From contig NZ_JANHDJ010000007.1 in NCBI RefSeq assembly GCF_024494645.1, forward strand, positions 1-64,000: a DNA stretch of 64,000 nucleotides, given 5' to 3'. This DNA is from Halohasta litorea. Its GTDB lineage: Archaea; Halobacteriota; Halobacteria; Halobacteriales; Haloferacaceae. The position numbers were made by a program, and so were the translations under genes. Below, in pieces: positions 34,625 through 42,824 of this stretch. The notes under the pieces were generated by a model. The model was not told where the DNA came from. It did not search any database and worked only from the letters and a program-made list of their open reading frames with translations. Positions within the stretch are counted from its first letter, which is position 1. Every line of letters starts with the position of its first letter.

Positions 34625-35200
34625 TCAGGATTTGATGCTGTCGACCAACTCGCGGTCGACGTCGGTCGCCGCCAGCACCTCGCCGCCGTACTCCTCGGCG
34701 AAGGATTCGGCATCGGCCTCGTCGCTGAAGGGGATGAGATCCGGCCCCATCGAACCGATGACCTCGCTGTTGGCGACCACCGAGAGCGCGGATTCGACCT
34801 CGTAGTTCTCGGCGGCGAGGTGCGCCGAGATCGCGGGCTGATCATCGCCCTCAACGGTGTAGTCGACCTCGCTGTAGTCGGTGAGATAGGTGACGATTGG
34901 GGTGGCGTCCTCAGCGACCCGGTCGGACCGATAGGTGTAGGTACAGGTGCCGCTGCAGAACCACGCCGGGCCGTCGCGGTCGGGGTGGTCCTCGAAAAAC
35001 ACCTGGCCGGTCGGACCGGGGTGTTCCTGGATCACCATCCCACACTGATCGCAGCTCTGGCTCTCGTCAAGGGTGACTGCCGCCGGGAGATCGTCGCCCC
35101 CGCCGGTACAGCCCGCGAGCCCGACTACCAGCCCGCCGCCGACGGCTGTCAGCACGGTTCGTCGATCGAGATCCGCCTCGGTCTCGGGTGGAACGACCAT
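34625..35200 (-). CDS. nosL: NosL-family copper-binding lipoprotein
   Basis: 191 residues. The N-terminus has a Tat signal with lipobox (DRRTVLTAVGGG...GLAGC, Cys31). The NosL copper site is C50-DQ-C53-G-M55. A second pair C82-x-x-x-C86 (WFCSGTC) follows. The C-terminal region (IGSMGPDLIPFSDEADAESFAEEYGGEVL) is typical of NosL. NosL binds Cu(I) and hands it to NosD/NosZ in denitrifiers. Without NosZ here, the likely client is CuA of the ba3 oxidase. TATA-like GTTAACTC (35230-35222, minus strand) lies about 25 nt upstream. Confidence 0.92.
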   Translation of the reverse strand: MVVPPETEADLDRRTVLTAVGGGLVVGLAGCTGGGDDLPAAVTLDESQSCDQCGMVIQEHPGPTGQVFFEDHPDRDGPAWFCSGTCTYTYRSDRVAEDATPIVTYLTDYSEVDYTVEGDDQPAISAHLAAENYEVESALSVVANSEVIGSMGPDLIPFSDEADAESFAEEYGGEVLAATDVDRELVDSIKS

Positions 35201-35316
35201 ACGAATACGAGAGATAGTAGCGAGTTAACGAATCTGGTACGAGCCTCGAAGACCGCGTGGCGGATTCGAGAGGTCGACCAGAGCGTACTTTGGTGTCGGA
35301 CGGTATTGTACAGCAA

Positions 35317-36003
35317 ATGCAACGACGGAGCGTGCTTCGGCGAGCGGCCGCGGCGGGCGCGGCCGGAGTAGTCGGGGCGACCGCGGGCTGTCTCACCGGA
35401 CTTTTCGAGTCGGGACCGACAAACGTTGTCCTGGACGAACCGGAGGACCAACTCGCCGACAGCGAGGATCTGGGCTACCCGGCCTACGGCCAGACGTTCC
35501 CCGACTTTACCCTTCCCGAGGTTTTCGCCGAGGAACCCTACTCGTCGGCCGACCGCGACCGGCCCGGCCTGTACACCAGCTTCTATGCGTTCTGTCCGGC
35601 CGAGTGTCTCCTGTTGATGGGTGGGATGGCCAACGTCCAGTCGACGCTAGCCGACCGCGAACTGCTCGATGCGGTCGATCTGGTGGGGATTACGTTCGAT
35701 CCGACCCGCGACACCCCCGAAGAGCTCGACAGCCACGCAGAGGAGATGGGCATCCGCCACGGCCACGAGCGGTGGCACTACCTCCGGCCCGAGAGCGACG
35801 AGCGCGCCGAGGAAGTCGTCGGCGACAAACTGGGCATCGGCTTCGAGAAGACCGGCGGCGGCGAGACCTACGAGTTTACCCACATCACGATTACGTTCCT
35901 CGTCAACCCCGACGGTGTCGTCGAGCGGGCCTATCGGGGCGAAACACTCGACGTTGAGGGGGTCGTCTCCGACCTCGAAACCGTCGTCGACGCCTACGCC
36001 TGA
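35317..36003 (+). CDS. SCO1/SenC-family copper chaperone, lipoprotein
   Basis: 228 residues. The N-terminus MQRRSVLRRAAAAGAAGVVGATAGC is a Tat signal with lipobox Cys25. The thioredoxin-like SCO domain contains the copper/redox motif C93-P-A-E-C97 and the distal ligand His189 in YEFTHITITFLVNPDG. ITFDPTRDTPEEL is a conserved SCO segment. SCO proteins metallate or reduce the CuA site of cytochrome oxidase. ATG 35317 is chosen because it starts the signal peptide and lies about 28 nt after a TATA-like GTACTTTGG. The SafE-type gene follows after 9 nt. Confidence 0.92.
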   Translation: MQRRSVLRRAAAAGAAGVVGATAGCLTGLFESGPTNVVLDEPEDQLADSEDLGYPAYGQTFPDFTLPEVFAEEPYSSADRDRPGLYTSFYAFCPAECLLLMGGMANVQSTLADRELLDAVDLVGITFDPTRDTPEELDSHAEEMGIRHGHERWHYLRPESDERAEEVVGDKLGIGFEKTGGGETYEFTHITITFLVNPDGVVERAYRGETLDVEGVVSDLETVVDAYA

Positions 36004-36012
36004 GATCCACTG

Positions 36013-36837
36013 ATGGTCTTCCCCGTACTCCTCCAGACGTGTACGCCGTCGGGCCCGGCAGGTGCGCTCGACGGTGCGACCGTCAGCCTCGGTGTCTTTT
36101 TCCTGATCGGCCTTTTCGGCGGCGCCCACTGTCTCGGGATGTGTGGCCCGCTGGTGACGACCTATGCCGACCGGATGGACGGTGGAGGGTCGAAAAGTCG
36201 GTCGAACCGGCTGTCGGTGGGAATGGTCCGCCAACACGGCCTGTTTAATCTGGGGCGGACGCTGAGCTACACGCTCATCGGCGGCCTTTTCGGACTGGCT
36301 GGTTCGCTCGTGGCCGTCTCGGTCGGACAGGTGACGACACTCCTGCGCGAACTCAACATCGTTGTCGGCCTCACGGTCGGCTTGCTCATCATGGCCGCCG
36401 GGGTGAACTACCTGCTTCGGGGGCGAGTGTTGTCGCTGCCCGGTGAGTCGCTGTTCGGGCCACTCACTCGGGCCGTCCAGCGCCGCCTCACCGCGCGGAT
36501 CGACGCCTCGGTCGACGGGCCGGGCATCCTCGGACTGGGCGCGCTCCACGGCCTGCTGCCGTGTCCGCTGTTGTACCCCGCCTTCCTCTATGCGTTCGTC
36601 CAGGCATCACCAGCCGGTGGAGCGGTCTCGCTGGCCGTGTTGGGGCTCGGTACGATCCCCTCGTTGTTTATATATGGGACGCTGTTTCAGTCGCTGTCGA
36701 CGACCACCCGAACTCGGCTCCACCGGGTGCTCGGCGTCGCGTTCATCCTACTGGGCTACATCCCGCTGCAGCATGCGCTGATGTTGCTGGGCGTCGACCT
36801 TCCGCATCCGCCGATCCCGTTCTACCAGCCGCTGTGA
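36013..36837 (+). CDS. TauE/SafE (UreH-2)-type membrane protein
   Basis: 274 residues with about six helices. FLIGLFGGAHCLGMCGPLVTTYA carries the GGxHCxGMCG signature of the family found beside cbb3/ba3 oxidase assembly genes and copper ATPases. LHGLLPCPLLYPAFLYAF is the second Cys-containing half. These proteins are thought to move or hold metals or thiols in the membrane. It sits 9 nt after the SCO gene in the same transcript and ends the copper island. Name transfer to sulfite export would be unsafe. Confidence 0.87.
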   Translation: MVFPVLLQTCTPSGPAGALDGATVSLGVFFLIGLFGGAHCLGMCGPLVTTYADRMDGGGSKSRSNRLSVGMVRQHGLFNLGRTLSYTLIGGLFGLAGSLVAVSVGQVTTLLRELNIVVGLTVGLLIMAAGVNYLLRGRVLSLPGESLFGPLTRAVQRRLTARIDASVDGPGILGLGALHGLLPCPLLYPAFLYAFVQASPAGGAVSLAVLGLGTIPSLFIYGTLFQSLSTTTRTRLHRVLGVAFILLGYIPLQHALMLLGVDLPHPPIPFYQPL

Positions 36838-36908
36838 GGCCGCAGGGGATTCCTACGCAGTGGGAAGGCGCGTCCGGTATTATGTGATCGACAGTCGATG
36901 ATTCGGGT

Positions 36909-37169
36909 ATGACACAGCAATCCGGCACACAGACGGCTGATTCGGGGAGTGACACGCTCTTCAAGCTCATCGGCGTCGCACTGGTCGCGCTCTCGGCGGT
37001 CGTTCTCGTCGCGGTGCTGTGGTACACCGTCGGCCTCGCCGCCCTCCAGTCGATCGCCAGCCCGTTCGTCCTCGGCACCGTCGTCTTCACGGTGGTCGTC
37101 GCCATCGTCTTTAAAAAGAGCTCGGACGTTGTCGACCGCGAGATTGCCCACAAGCGTAGCAGGAACTGA
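36909..37169 (+). CDS. Small two-helix membrane protein
   Basis: 86 residues: a Thr/Ser-rich start (TQQSGTQTADSGSD), two helices (LIGVALVALSAVVLVAVLWYTVGLAAL and PFVLGTVVFTVVVAIVF) and a basic tail KKSSDVVDREIAHKRSRN. TATA-like GGTATTATG lies about 25 nt before ATG 36909, supporting a leaderless gene separate from the SCO/SafE transcript. No family recognised. Confidence 0.65.
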   Translation: MTQQSGTQTADSGSDTLFKLIGVALVALSAVVLVAVLWYTVGLAALQSIASPFVLGTVVFTVVVAIVFKKSSDVVDREIAHKRSRN

Positions 37170-37306
37170 GCCGTCCGTTGCTCGGCTGGATCGGTATCGA
37201 GGGGAGACGCTGTTATAAATCCAGAATAGTTCTCGGTCGCAGTACGAAGTGAGACCCCTGATCAAACAGCACTGGGAACCAACGATCTACGGCACCAACC
37301 CGTCTC

Positions 37307-37810
37307 TTATTTAAAAAGATACCTGAAACTCAACACCACTAGTGCGTAGAACGCGGACACGAGTCCCAGTGCCGGACCGCGAAAGACGATCTTCGATAGT
37401 TCGTGTGACGCAAAGAGGCTCACCCCGAGTTCGAATCTGAGGATCGTCGTGAACGTCGTATGCAGACGGAACAGCAGTATTCCGAACAGGAGACACAACA
37501 ACAGGAGTGCGAAGTACCGTCGACGGTGCTCGTCCGGGGTGTTCCAGGCGGTAAGACCCATCACGAGTGCCGAACTCACGCTCGTCCCCACAAAGCCGCC
37601 CAAAACGACGAGGCCGCCGATAGGGTCGGGGATCGAGAGGAGACCGGACTGCGACAAGCCGAACCACACAGAAATAAGCACGTCAAAGACTGGCCAGAGA
37701 AGGACACCAAGCACGTAGCCGTAGGGTGGTGTGAGAAACCGATGCTGGAGCAGCGGTTCCAGTTCGGGACGAGGGACGTCGACCTCCTTTTTAAACCCTT
37801 CTAACACCAT
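37307..37810 (-). CDS. Hypothetical four-helix membrane protein
   Basis: 167 residues with about four helices (YVLGVLLWPVFDVLISVWFGL; GGLVVLGGFVGTSVSSALVMGL; YFALLLLCLLFGILLF; LGLVSAFYALVVLSFRYLF). The Lys/Glu-rich N-terminus is MVLEGFKKEVDVPRPELEP. A strong TATA region (TTTATAAATATAG, minus strand, 37838-37822) precedes ATG 37810 at leaderless distance. Base composition is lower in GC than its neighbours, so recent acquisition is possible. No family recognised. Confidence 0.65.
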   Translation of the reverse strand: MVLEGFKKEVDVPRPELEPLLQHRFLTPPYGYVLGVLLWPVFDVLISVWFGLSQSGLLSIPDPIGGLVVLGGFVGTSVSSALVMGLTAWNTPDEHRRRYFALLLLCLLFGILLFRLHTTFTTILRFELGVSLFASHELSKIVFRGPALGLVSAFYALVVLSFRYLFK

Positions 37811-37865
37811 GCTGTTATGACTATATTTATAAATATTAAACCTTTGTCAATTGTCGGCTCAAGTT

Positions 37866-40202
37866 CTATTCGACAGTCACCGACCGACTCGCCCGCACCG
37901 GTGGCAGCGGGAGGTCAGGGAACGTGACCTCGACGGTGAATTCGAGGTCCTCGGCCGCGCCGAAGACGCCAACCGGGACCGTCGTAGTGTCTGACACATA
38001 GCAGCGCTTTTCGTTCATCTCGACCCCGTTGACCGTGACTCGGATTCCTGCAGTCGCGCTTCCGGTGGTCGTGCTGACGGTGATCTCCCGCATCTCGTTT
38101 TCGCCGCGGGCGATCGAATCGGGGAACGCCCCCCAGTCGACGGTGATCCGTGGGAGGTCGCGGGCCGACTCGACGATCCGCTCGGCGACGCCCGCGGTGA
38201 TCCCCGCACGGGTGAGTTCGCTCACCCCAGCGTCGACGACCTCGCCGGGTGTCGTCAGTCCAGCCTGCGCGAGCGTTTCGGCCCGCCCCGCGCCGACGCC
38301 GTCGATGGCCGTCAGGGCGACCGCCTCGCGGGCGACGCCGTGGTCGACACGGGCTTCGATCCGCCGGGCCAGATTGGCCGCCCGCGGGCCAGCAAAGCGG
38401 TCCAGGAACTCGTGGAGCGCCGCCAGCAATCGGAGGGCGTTCTGCCGAATGACCCACGCGTCGCTCCGGAGCTCGGCGGGGGTGGTACCCTCCATTCCGG
38501 CGTGGAGAATCGCCAGCACCTTCCGGTGGCCGTCTTCGAGGTCGGTGCTGGTGCTGCGAAGCACCTCGTCTATGGCATCGGTTTCGGCCTGACGGGCCGA
38601 GACGCTATCGAACTCGTCGGCGCTGGCGACGGCCTCCAGGACGTCCTCAACACTGATCCGCTCGCGGTCGGTGAGGCTGGCGAACCGCGTAGCCGTGCCG
38701 AGGCGGAGGTAGTATTTCGAGGTCAGCGTCCCGATCGCGGTGGCCTCGACGCCGAGGTCGTCGTCGGTTGCGACGAAGCCGCGGTCAACGAGGGTTTGGA
38801 GAGTCGAGCGGACCCGCTCGCGGAGCCCGTCGAGGCCGTAGTCGGCCGGTTTGGACTGGGCCCGCTGGTAGTAGAAAGTGGTTTCGAGCCAGCTCATCAC
38901 GTCATCGAGATCCTGGATCGTTCCCATCGCGATTTCGGCGTTGAGGTGCGAATCGAGGTCGTCTGCCAACCTGGATTCGATCTCCTTGCCCTCCCGAAGC
39001 AGCCGTCGGTATTTGTCGGCGTCGGCGTGGTCACAGACCACCCAGCCGTAGCCCACGTCGTCGTACCCCGGCCGCCCCGCCCGGCCGAGCATCTGGAGGA
39101 TGTCCAGTGGGCTGATGTCGACCTCGCCTTCGAGGGGGTCGTGGTATTTCGTGTCCCGAATGACGACACAGCGGGCCGGGAGGTTGACGCCCCACGCGAG
39201 CGTCGAGGTCGAAAACAGCAGTTGAATCTTGCCCTCTTTGAACCACTGTTCGACCCGGTTTCGGTCCTCCTTGGCGAGGCCAGCGTGGTGGAAGGCCACG
39301 CCGTCGGGAACGCCCTTTTGGAGTTTGTCGTTGCTCAGCTCCTGGGCGTCGGTATGAAAGTCGTAGTCGCCGCGCGCGCCCATCGGGATGTCGCGCTCGG
39401 CGATCTCGTCGCGGGCCTTGGCGGCCGCCCGGACCGCGTCCTGGCGGGAGGAAACGAAGACGAGCGCTTGGCCGTCCTCGCGGATGTGGGGTTCGGCGAT
39501 GTCCAGCGCAGCGTAGAGGCGGCGGTATTTGTCGGCGAAGGCGTTGTCGCCGTGGCTGTAGGTCCGCACGTCAGAATGGAGGTCGACCGGGCGATAGTCG
39601 TCGCCGAACTCGAAGGTCGATTCGGGCGGCGCATCGAGCCAGCCAGCCACGTCGTCGATGTTGGGCATTGTCGCCGAGAGCGCGACGATCCGGGGATCAC
39701 AGAGCCGCCGGAGCCGCGAGACGGTGGCTTCCAGGACGCCGCCGCGACCATCCGAATCCAGGAGATGCACCTCGTCGACGATGACGCAGTCGACACCAGT
39801 AATAAACGAGTAGCGCGGCGAATCGTGTTTCCGGGTGGCCGAGTCGGTCTTTTCGGGGGTCATCACCAGGATGTCGGCGCGTTCGGCCCGCCGGGGGTTG
39901 AGATCGCGCTCGCCGGTGACGACGTATACCGAATAGCCCAACTCCTCGAACCGGTCCCATTCGGCCTCCTTTTCGTTCGTCAGCGCGCGCATGGGCGCGA
40001 TGAACAGCGCGGTGCCGTCGTCCCGGAGGGTCCGGCAGATAGCGAGTTCGGCCAGCGCGGTCTTGCCGGAGGCGGTCGGCGCGCTGGCGACGATGTTGTC
40101 GGAGCCGTCCAGGATGGCGGGCAGGGCCTCCCGCTGCATCCGGTTGAACTCCTCGAAGCCGAAGGCGTCGGCGAAATCGGGGACTGCGTCGGCGACCTTC
40201 AC
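37866..40202 (-). CDS. Ski2-like DEAD/DEAH helicase
   Basis: 778 residues, superfamily 2. Walker A ASAPTASGKTALAELA, motif Ia APMRALTNEKEAEW, motif II DEVHLLDSDGRGG, motif III LSATMPN, motif V STSTLAWGVNLPA and motif VI QMLGRAGRPGYDD are visible. After the helicase core comes a helical region with helix-hairpin-helix elements (ALTAIDGVGAGRAETLAQAGLTTPGEV) and a C-terminal beta-sandwich (ITVSTTTGSATAGIRVTVNGVE), an arrangement close to Sec63/Brr2-type helicases. Probably acts on RNA or branched DNA. Starts with GTG at 40202. It is divergent from lipA and ends 55 nt before the TATA-rich region of the neighbouring gene. Confidence 0.92.
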   Translation of the reverse strand: MKVADAVPDFADAFGFEEFNRMQREALPAILDGSDNIVASAPTASGKTALAELAICRTLRDDGTALFIAPMRALTNEKEAEWDRFEELGYSVYVVTGERDLNPRRAERADILVMTPEKTDSATRKHDSPRYSFITGVDCVIVDEVHLLDSDGRGGVLEATVSRLRRLCDPRIVALSATMPNIDDVAGWLDAPPESTFEFGDDYRPVDLHSDVRTYSHGDNAFADKYRRLYAALDIAEPHIREDGQALVFVSSRQDAVRAAAKARDEIAERDIPMGARGDYDFHTDAQELSNDKLQKGVPDGVAFHHAGLAKEDRNRVEQWFKEGKIQLLFSTSTLAWGVNLPARCVVIRDTKYHDPLEGEVDISPLDILQMLGRAGRPGYDDVGYGWVVCDHADADKYRRLLREGKEIESRLADDLDSHLNAEIAMGTIQDLDDVMSWLETTFYYQRAQSKPADYGLDGLRERVRSTLQTLVDRGFVATDDDLGVEATAIGTLTSKYYLRLGTATRFASLTDRERISVEDVLEAVASADEFDSVSARQAETDAIDEVLRSTSTDLEDGHRKVLAILHAGMEGTTPAELRSDAWVIRQNALRLLAALHEFLDRFAGPRAANLARRIEARVDHGVAREAVALTAIDGVGAGRAETLAQAGLTTPGEVVDAGVSELTRAGITAGVAERIVESARDLPRITVDWGAFPDSIARGENEMREITVSTTTGSATAGIRVTVNGVEMNEKRCYVSDTTTVPVGVFGAAEDLEFTVEVTFPDLPLPPVRASRSVTVE

Positions 40203-40322
40203 GTCGACTCACCGGCGGTGGGCCTCATTGGTTCGTGAGGGGGTCCGCCCAATCAAAGGCGTTTCCTTCCGGTCGGAGTGACTGATCCGTATGCTTTTGC
40301 TGGCGGCGACGGAATACGGCGT

Positions 40323-41258
40323 ATGGCACGCCGTCGACGCCGCAAGCCCGACTGGCTGAAGATGCGGCCCCCGTCGGGCCAGCGGTTCGCCGACATCAAG
40401 TCGACGCTGCGAGACCGGAACCTCCACACCGTCTGTGAGGAGGCCAACTGCCCGAACCTCGGCGACTGCTGGTCGGGGCGAGACGGCCCCGGCACGGCGA
40501 CGTTCATGCTGATGGGCGATCGCTGTTCGCGCGGCTGTAACTTCTGCGATGTCGAAACCGGCGGGATGGAGCCGCTCGACCCCGAGGAACCCGCCAACGT
40601 CGCGGCAGCGGTCGACGAGATCGGTCTCGACTACGTGGTGCTTACGTCGGTCGACCGCGACGACCTTCCCGATCAGGGCGCGGGCCACTTCGCCCAAACC
40701 ATTCGGGAGATCAAGCAGCGCGATCCGTCGATTCTGGTCGAAGTCCTCATCCCGGATTTCCAGGGCAAACCCGAACTGGTGCGGAAGATCATCCGCGCCG
40801 AACCGGACGTGATCGCCCACAACATCGAGACCGTTGACCGCCTCCAGTGGCCCGTCCGTGATCGTCGGGCGAACTACGAGCAGAGTTTGGACGTGTTGAA
40901 GCAGGTCGACCGCGAGTCCGATATATATACCAAGACGAGTCTTATGCTCGGCGTCGGCGAGTACGCCCACGAGATCTACCAGACGCTCTCTGATCTCCGG
41001 CAGGTGAACGTCGACATCGTCACCCTCGGCCAGTACCTCCAGCCCTCGCGGTCGCATCTCGACGTGTTTAGTTACGTCCACCCTGACGCCTTCGAGACGT
41101 GGCAGGCAGTCGCCGAAGAGGAGTTAGGCTTTCTCTACTGTGCCTCGGGGGCGATGGTGCGGTCGTCTTACAAGGCGGGTGAGCTGTTCGTAGATGCGCT
41201 GGTGCGTGATGGCCAAAGCGTCGACGAAGCGCGAGCGACTGCAGCGGCTGCCGAGTGA
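40323..41258 (+). CDS. lipA: Lipoyl synthase
   Basis: 311 residues, a radical SAM enzyme that inserts two sulfurs into the octanoyl group of lipoyl domains. The auxiliary cluster motif is CEEANCPNLGDC. The radical SAM motif C-x3-C-x2-C is in GDRCSRGCNFCDVETG. The C-terminal RSSYKAGE serine motif is present. Needed for lipoylation of oxoacid dehydrogenase E2 and glycine cleavage H protein, and a lipoyl E2-like protein is encoded at 49023. ATG 40323 begins MARRRRRKPDWLKM. A GTG 15 codons earlier is possible but unlikely. Confidence 0.95.
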   Translation: MARRRRRKPDWLKMRPPSGQRFADIKSTLRDRNLHTVCEEANCPNLGDCWSGRDGPGTATFMLMGDRCSRGCNFCDVETGGMEPLDPEEPANVAAAVDEIGLDYVVLTSVDRDDLPDQGAGHFAQTIREIKQRDPSILVEVLIPDFQGKPELVRKIIRAEPDVIAHNIETVDRLQWPVRDRRANYEQSLDVLKQVDRESDIYTKTSLMLGVGEYAHEIYQTLSDLRQVNVDIVTLGQYLQPSRSHLDVFSYVHPDAFETWQAVAEEELGFLYCASGAMVRSSYKAGELFVDALVRDGQSVDEARATAAAAE

Positions 41259-41271
41259 TTTTAAAAGCCGA

Positions 41272-42525
41272 TCAAGAACCTACGGCGGGAACGAACTGTC
41301 CTGTTTCGCGGTGAATCCCACCGACCAGTACGACCGCTGCGACTAACGGCAGTGCGGCACAGACGGCATAAATCGGCACGAATCCCACAGTGTCGACCAA
41401 TGGCAACGTGACAACTGGCCCCAATCCACCGCCGACATCCCCGAAGACGTTGTTCGTCCCGACGGCCCGGCCCATCTGGTCGGTCGGCGTGAGATCCGCA
41501 AGGAGTGCCATCAGCGGACCACTCGTCCCACCCTGTCCGGCTCCGATGGCGAGACAGGCGACCGCCAGCGAAACCACGGAGTCAGCGACCGCCAGCAGGG
41601 TGAAACCCACCGTGGTCGTCACCAGAAACCCCAGCAGGATCGGGACACGGGACTGTCGACGATCGCTCACGTAGCCACCAGTGAACATGAACAGGCCAGC
41701 AGACAGCACCGTGACGGCCATGAATATCCCCGACGAGCCCTGGGGGCCGAGGCCAAAGACGCTCACCTCGATGGCCGGTAAGAAGAGCACGAGGGTGGCG
41801 AACAGCGCGCCGATGTAGACGAACAGCACGACGAAGTTCGTCACCCCAACAGTGAGCGTCGGCAGCGCGGTGTGGATATCCCATGGCGGGGCCGAGGTGC
41901 CCGGGCTGTCGACGTGGGTCTCCGGGATGATGAAATACGACAGCAGGGTCGCGCCGAAGGCGAAGGCGGTCGCCAGCCCGAAGGCGGCCATCGTCCCGGC
42001 GAGTTCGCTGACAACGCCGCCGAGGACCACGCCGGTCGGAAACCCGAAGAGGACGCCGCCGCGGACCAGCCCCATGTTCGCCCCGCGGGAGCCGCCGTCG
42101 CTGAGGTCGGCGGCGATGGTGTAGGCGGTCGCAAACACGAGCGCACTACCGATTCCCCAACCGATCCGGGCGACCAGGAACCACGCCTCGGGCAGCGGCG
42201 CGACGAGGGCGACGAGGTAGCCGACCGTGCCGACGCTCTGGATGAGCATCCCGACAACAAAGGGGGTTCGCGTGCCGATCCGGTCGACCAGACTCCCGGC
42301 GGGCGCGTTGGCGATCAGCCGAGAGAACCGATTCGCGCTCAGGATGACGCCGACGACGAACGGCGAGATGCCGAGGAGCGTGCCGAGGTTCGGCAGGATT
42401 GGAAACACCACCCCACCGCCGAAGCCGATAAAGAAGGTGCTGGCGATCACCGCGAGGATGACGATCGACTGGTTGTTTATAATTCGCCGGAGGCGGTCGA
42501 CCGCTCGGCGAACGGTCTCACCCAC
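41272..42525 (-). CDS. MFS transporter
   Basis: 417 residues with 12 predicted helices. The motif A region LVDRIGTRTPFVVGMLIQSVG between helices 2 and 3 and its repeat GGYVSDRRQSRVPILLGFLVTT are clear. Drug/proton antiporter or sugar-type MFS; substrate unknown. Start: GTG at 42525 (VGETVRRAVDRLRRIINNQS) is preferred, because the 36-codon extension to ATG 42633 is low-complexity and passes through an inverted repeat. However, a TATA-like element near 42661 would fit ATG 42633 as a leaderless start, so both remain open. It ends 13 nt after the convergent lipA. Confidence 0.88.
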   Translation of the reverse strand: MGETVRRAVDRLRRIINNQSIVILAVIASTFFIGFGGGVVFPILPNLGTLLGISPFVVGVILSANRFSRLIANAPAGSLVDRIGTRTPFVVGMLIQSVGTVGYLVALVAPLPEAWFLVARIGWGIGSALVFATAYTIAADLSDGGSRGANMGLVRGGVLFGFPTGVVLGGVVSELAGTMAAFGLATAFAFGATLLSYFIIPETHVDSPGTSAPPWDIHTALPTLTVGVTNFVVLFVYIGALFATLVLFLPAIEVSVFGLGPQGSSGIFMAVTVLSAGLFMFTGGYVSDRRQSRVPILLGFLVTTTVGFTLLAVADSVVSLAVACLAIGAGQGGTSGPLMALLADLTPTDQMGRAVGTNNVFGDVGGGLGPVVTLPLVDTVGFVPIYAVCAALPLVAAVVLVGGIHRETGQFVPAVGS

Positions 42526-42611
42526 CGATGACCACCTGGCGGCAGCGCCCGAACCGGTGGAGTACTGCGAAACCGACCCACAAACGGAACCGAACCCACC
42601 AATCGACCCGC

Positions 42612-42634
42612 TGTGCTGGAACCATACCAGCACA
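42612..42634. promoter_or_regulatory. Inverted repeat near the MFS gene start
   Basis: TGTGCTGG (42612-42619) and CCAGCACA (42627-42634) are a perfect 8-bp inverted repeat with a 7-nt spacer (AACCATA). It lies 87 nt upstream of the chosen MFS start and about 25 nt downstream of a TATA-like element on the minus strand, so it could be an operator or an RNA hairpin at the transcript start. Confidence 0.45.
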
Positions 42635-42716
42635 ATGGGGGTGGCGGCTTTAGGGCTGTATATCCGCGGACGACCGATGACACGAGAACACCGCTCCGGA
42701 CGCTATTGACTGGTAT

Positions 42717-42824
42717 ATATTCTACAATATCCGTATGAGAGCGGTAATAGCCGAACGGAGTCTACACACTCGACTATATTTCTATTATAAATCGATTTAA
42801 TAAAAACTACCCCAGAGACAAGTG
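42717..42824 (+). promoter_or_regulatory. AT-rich promoter region of the pst operon
   Basis: This 108-nt stretch is far richer in A/T than its surroundings (TATATATTCTACAATATCC, CTATATTTCTATTATAAATC). It ends with the TATA box TTTAATAAAA (42797-42806), about 24 nt before ATG 42825. Phosphate-responsive control of haloarchaeal pst operons is known. I cannot identify the operator by eye, but this is where it should be. Confidence 0.55.

Noticed and set aside
22892-36837. Denitrification (nitrous oxide reductase) cluster
   Set aside because: nosD, F, Y and L are present, but no nosZ or other denitrification enzyme is in the window, while oxidase genes are interleaved.
37900-40238. Long plus-strand open frame (over 600 codons) opposite the helicase gene
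   Set aside because: It is the antisense shadow of a clearly conserved helicase, and such long shadows are normal at this GC content.
40209-41081. 290-codon minus frame opposite lipA
   Set aside because: lipA has complete radical SAM motifs, and the opposite frame is a shadow.
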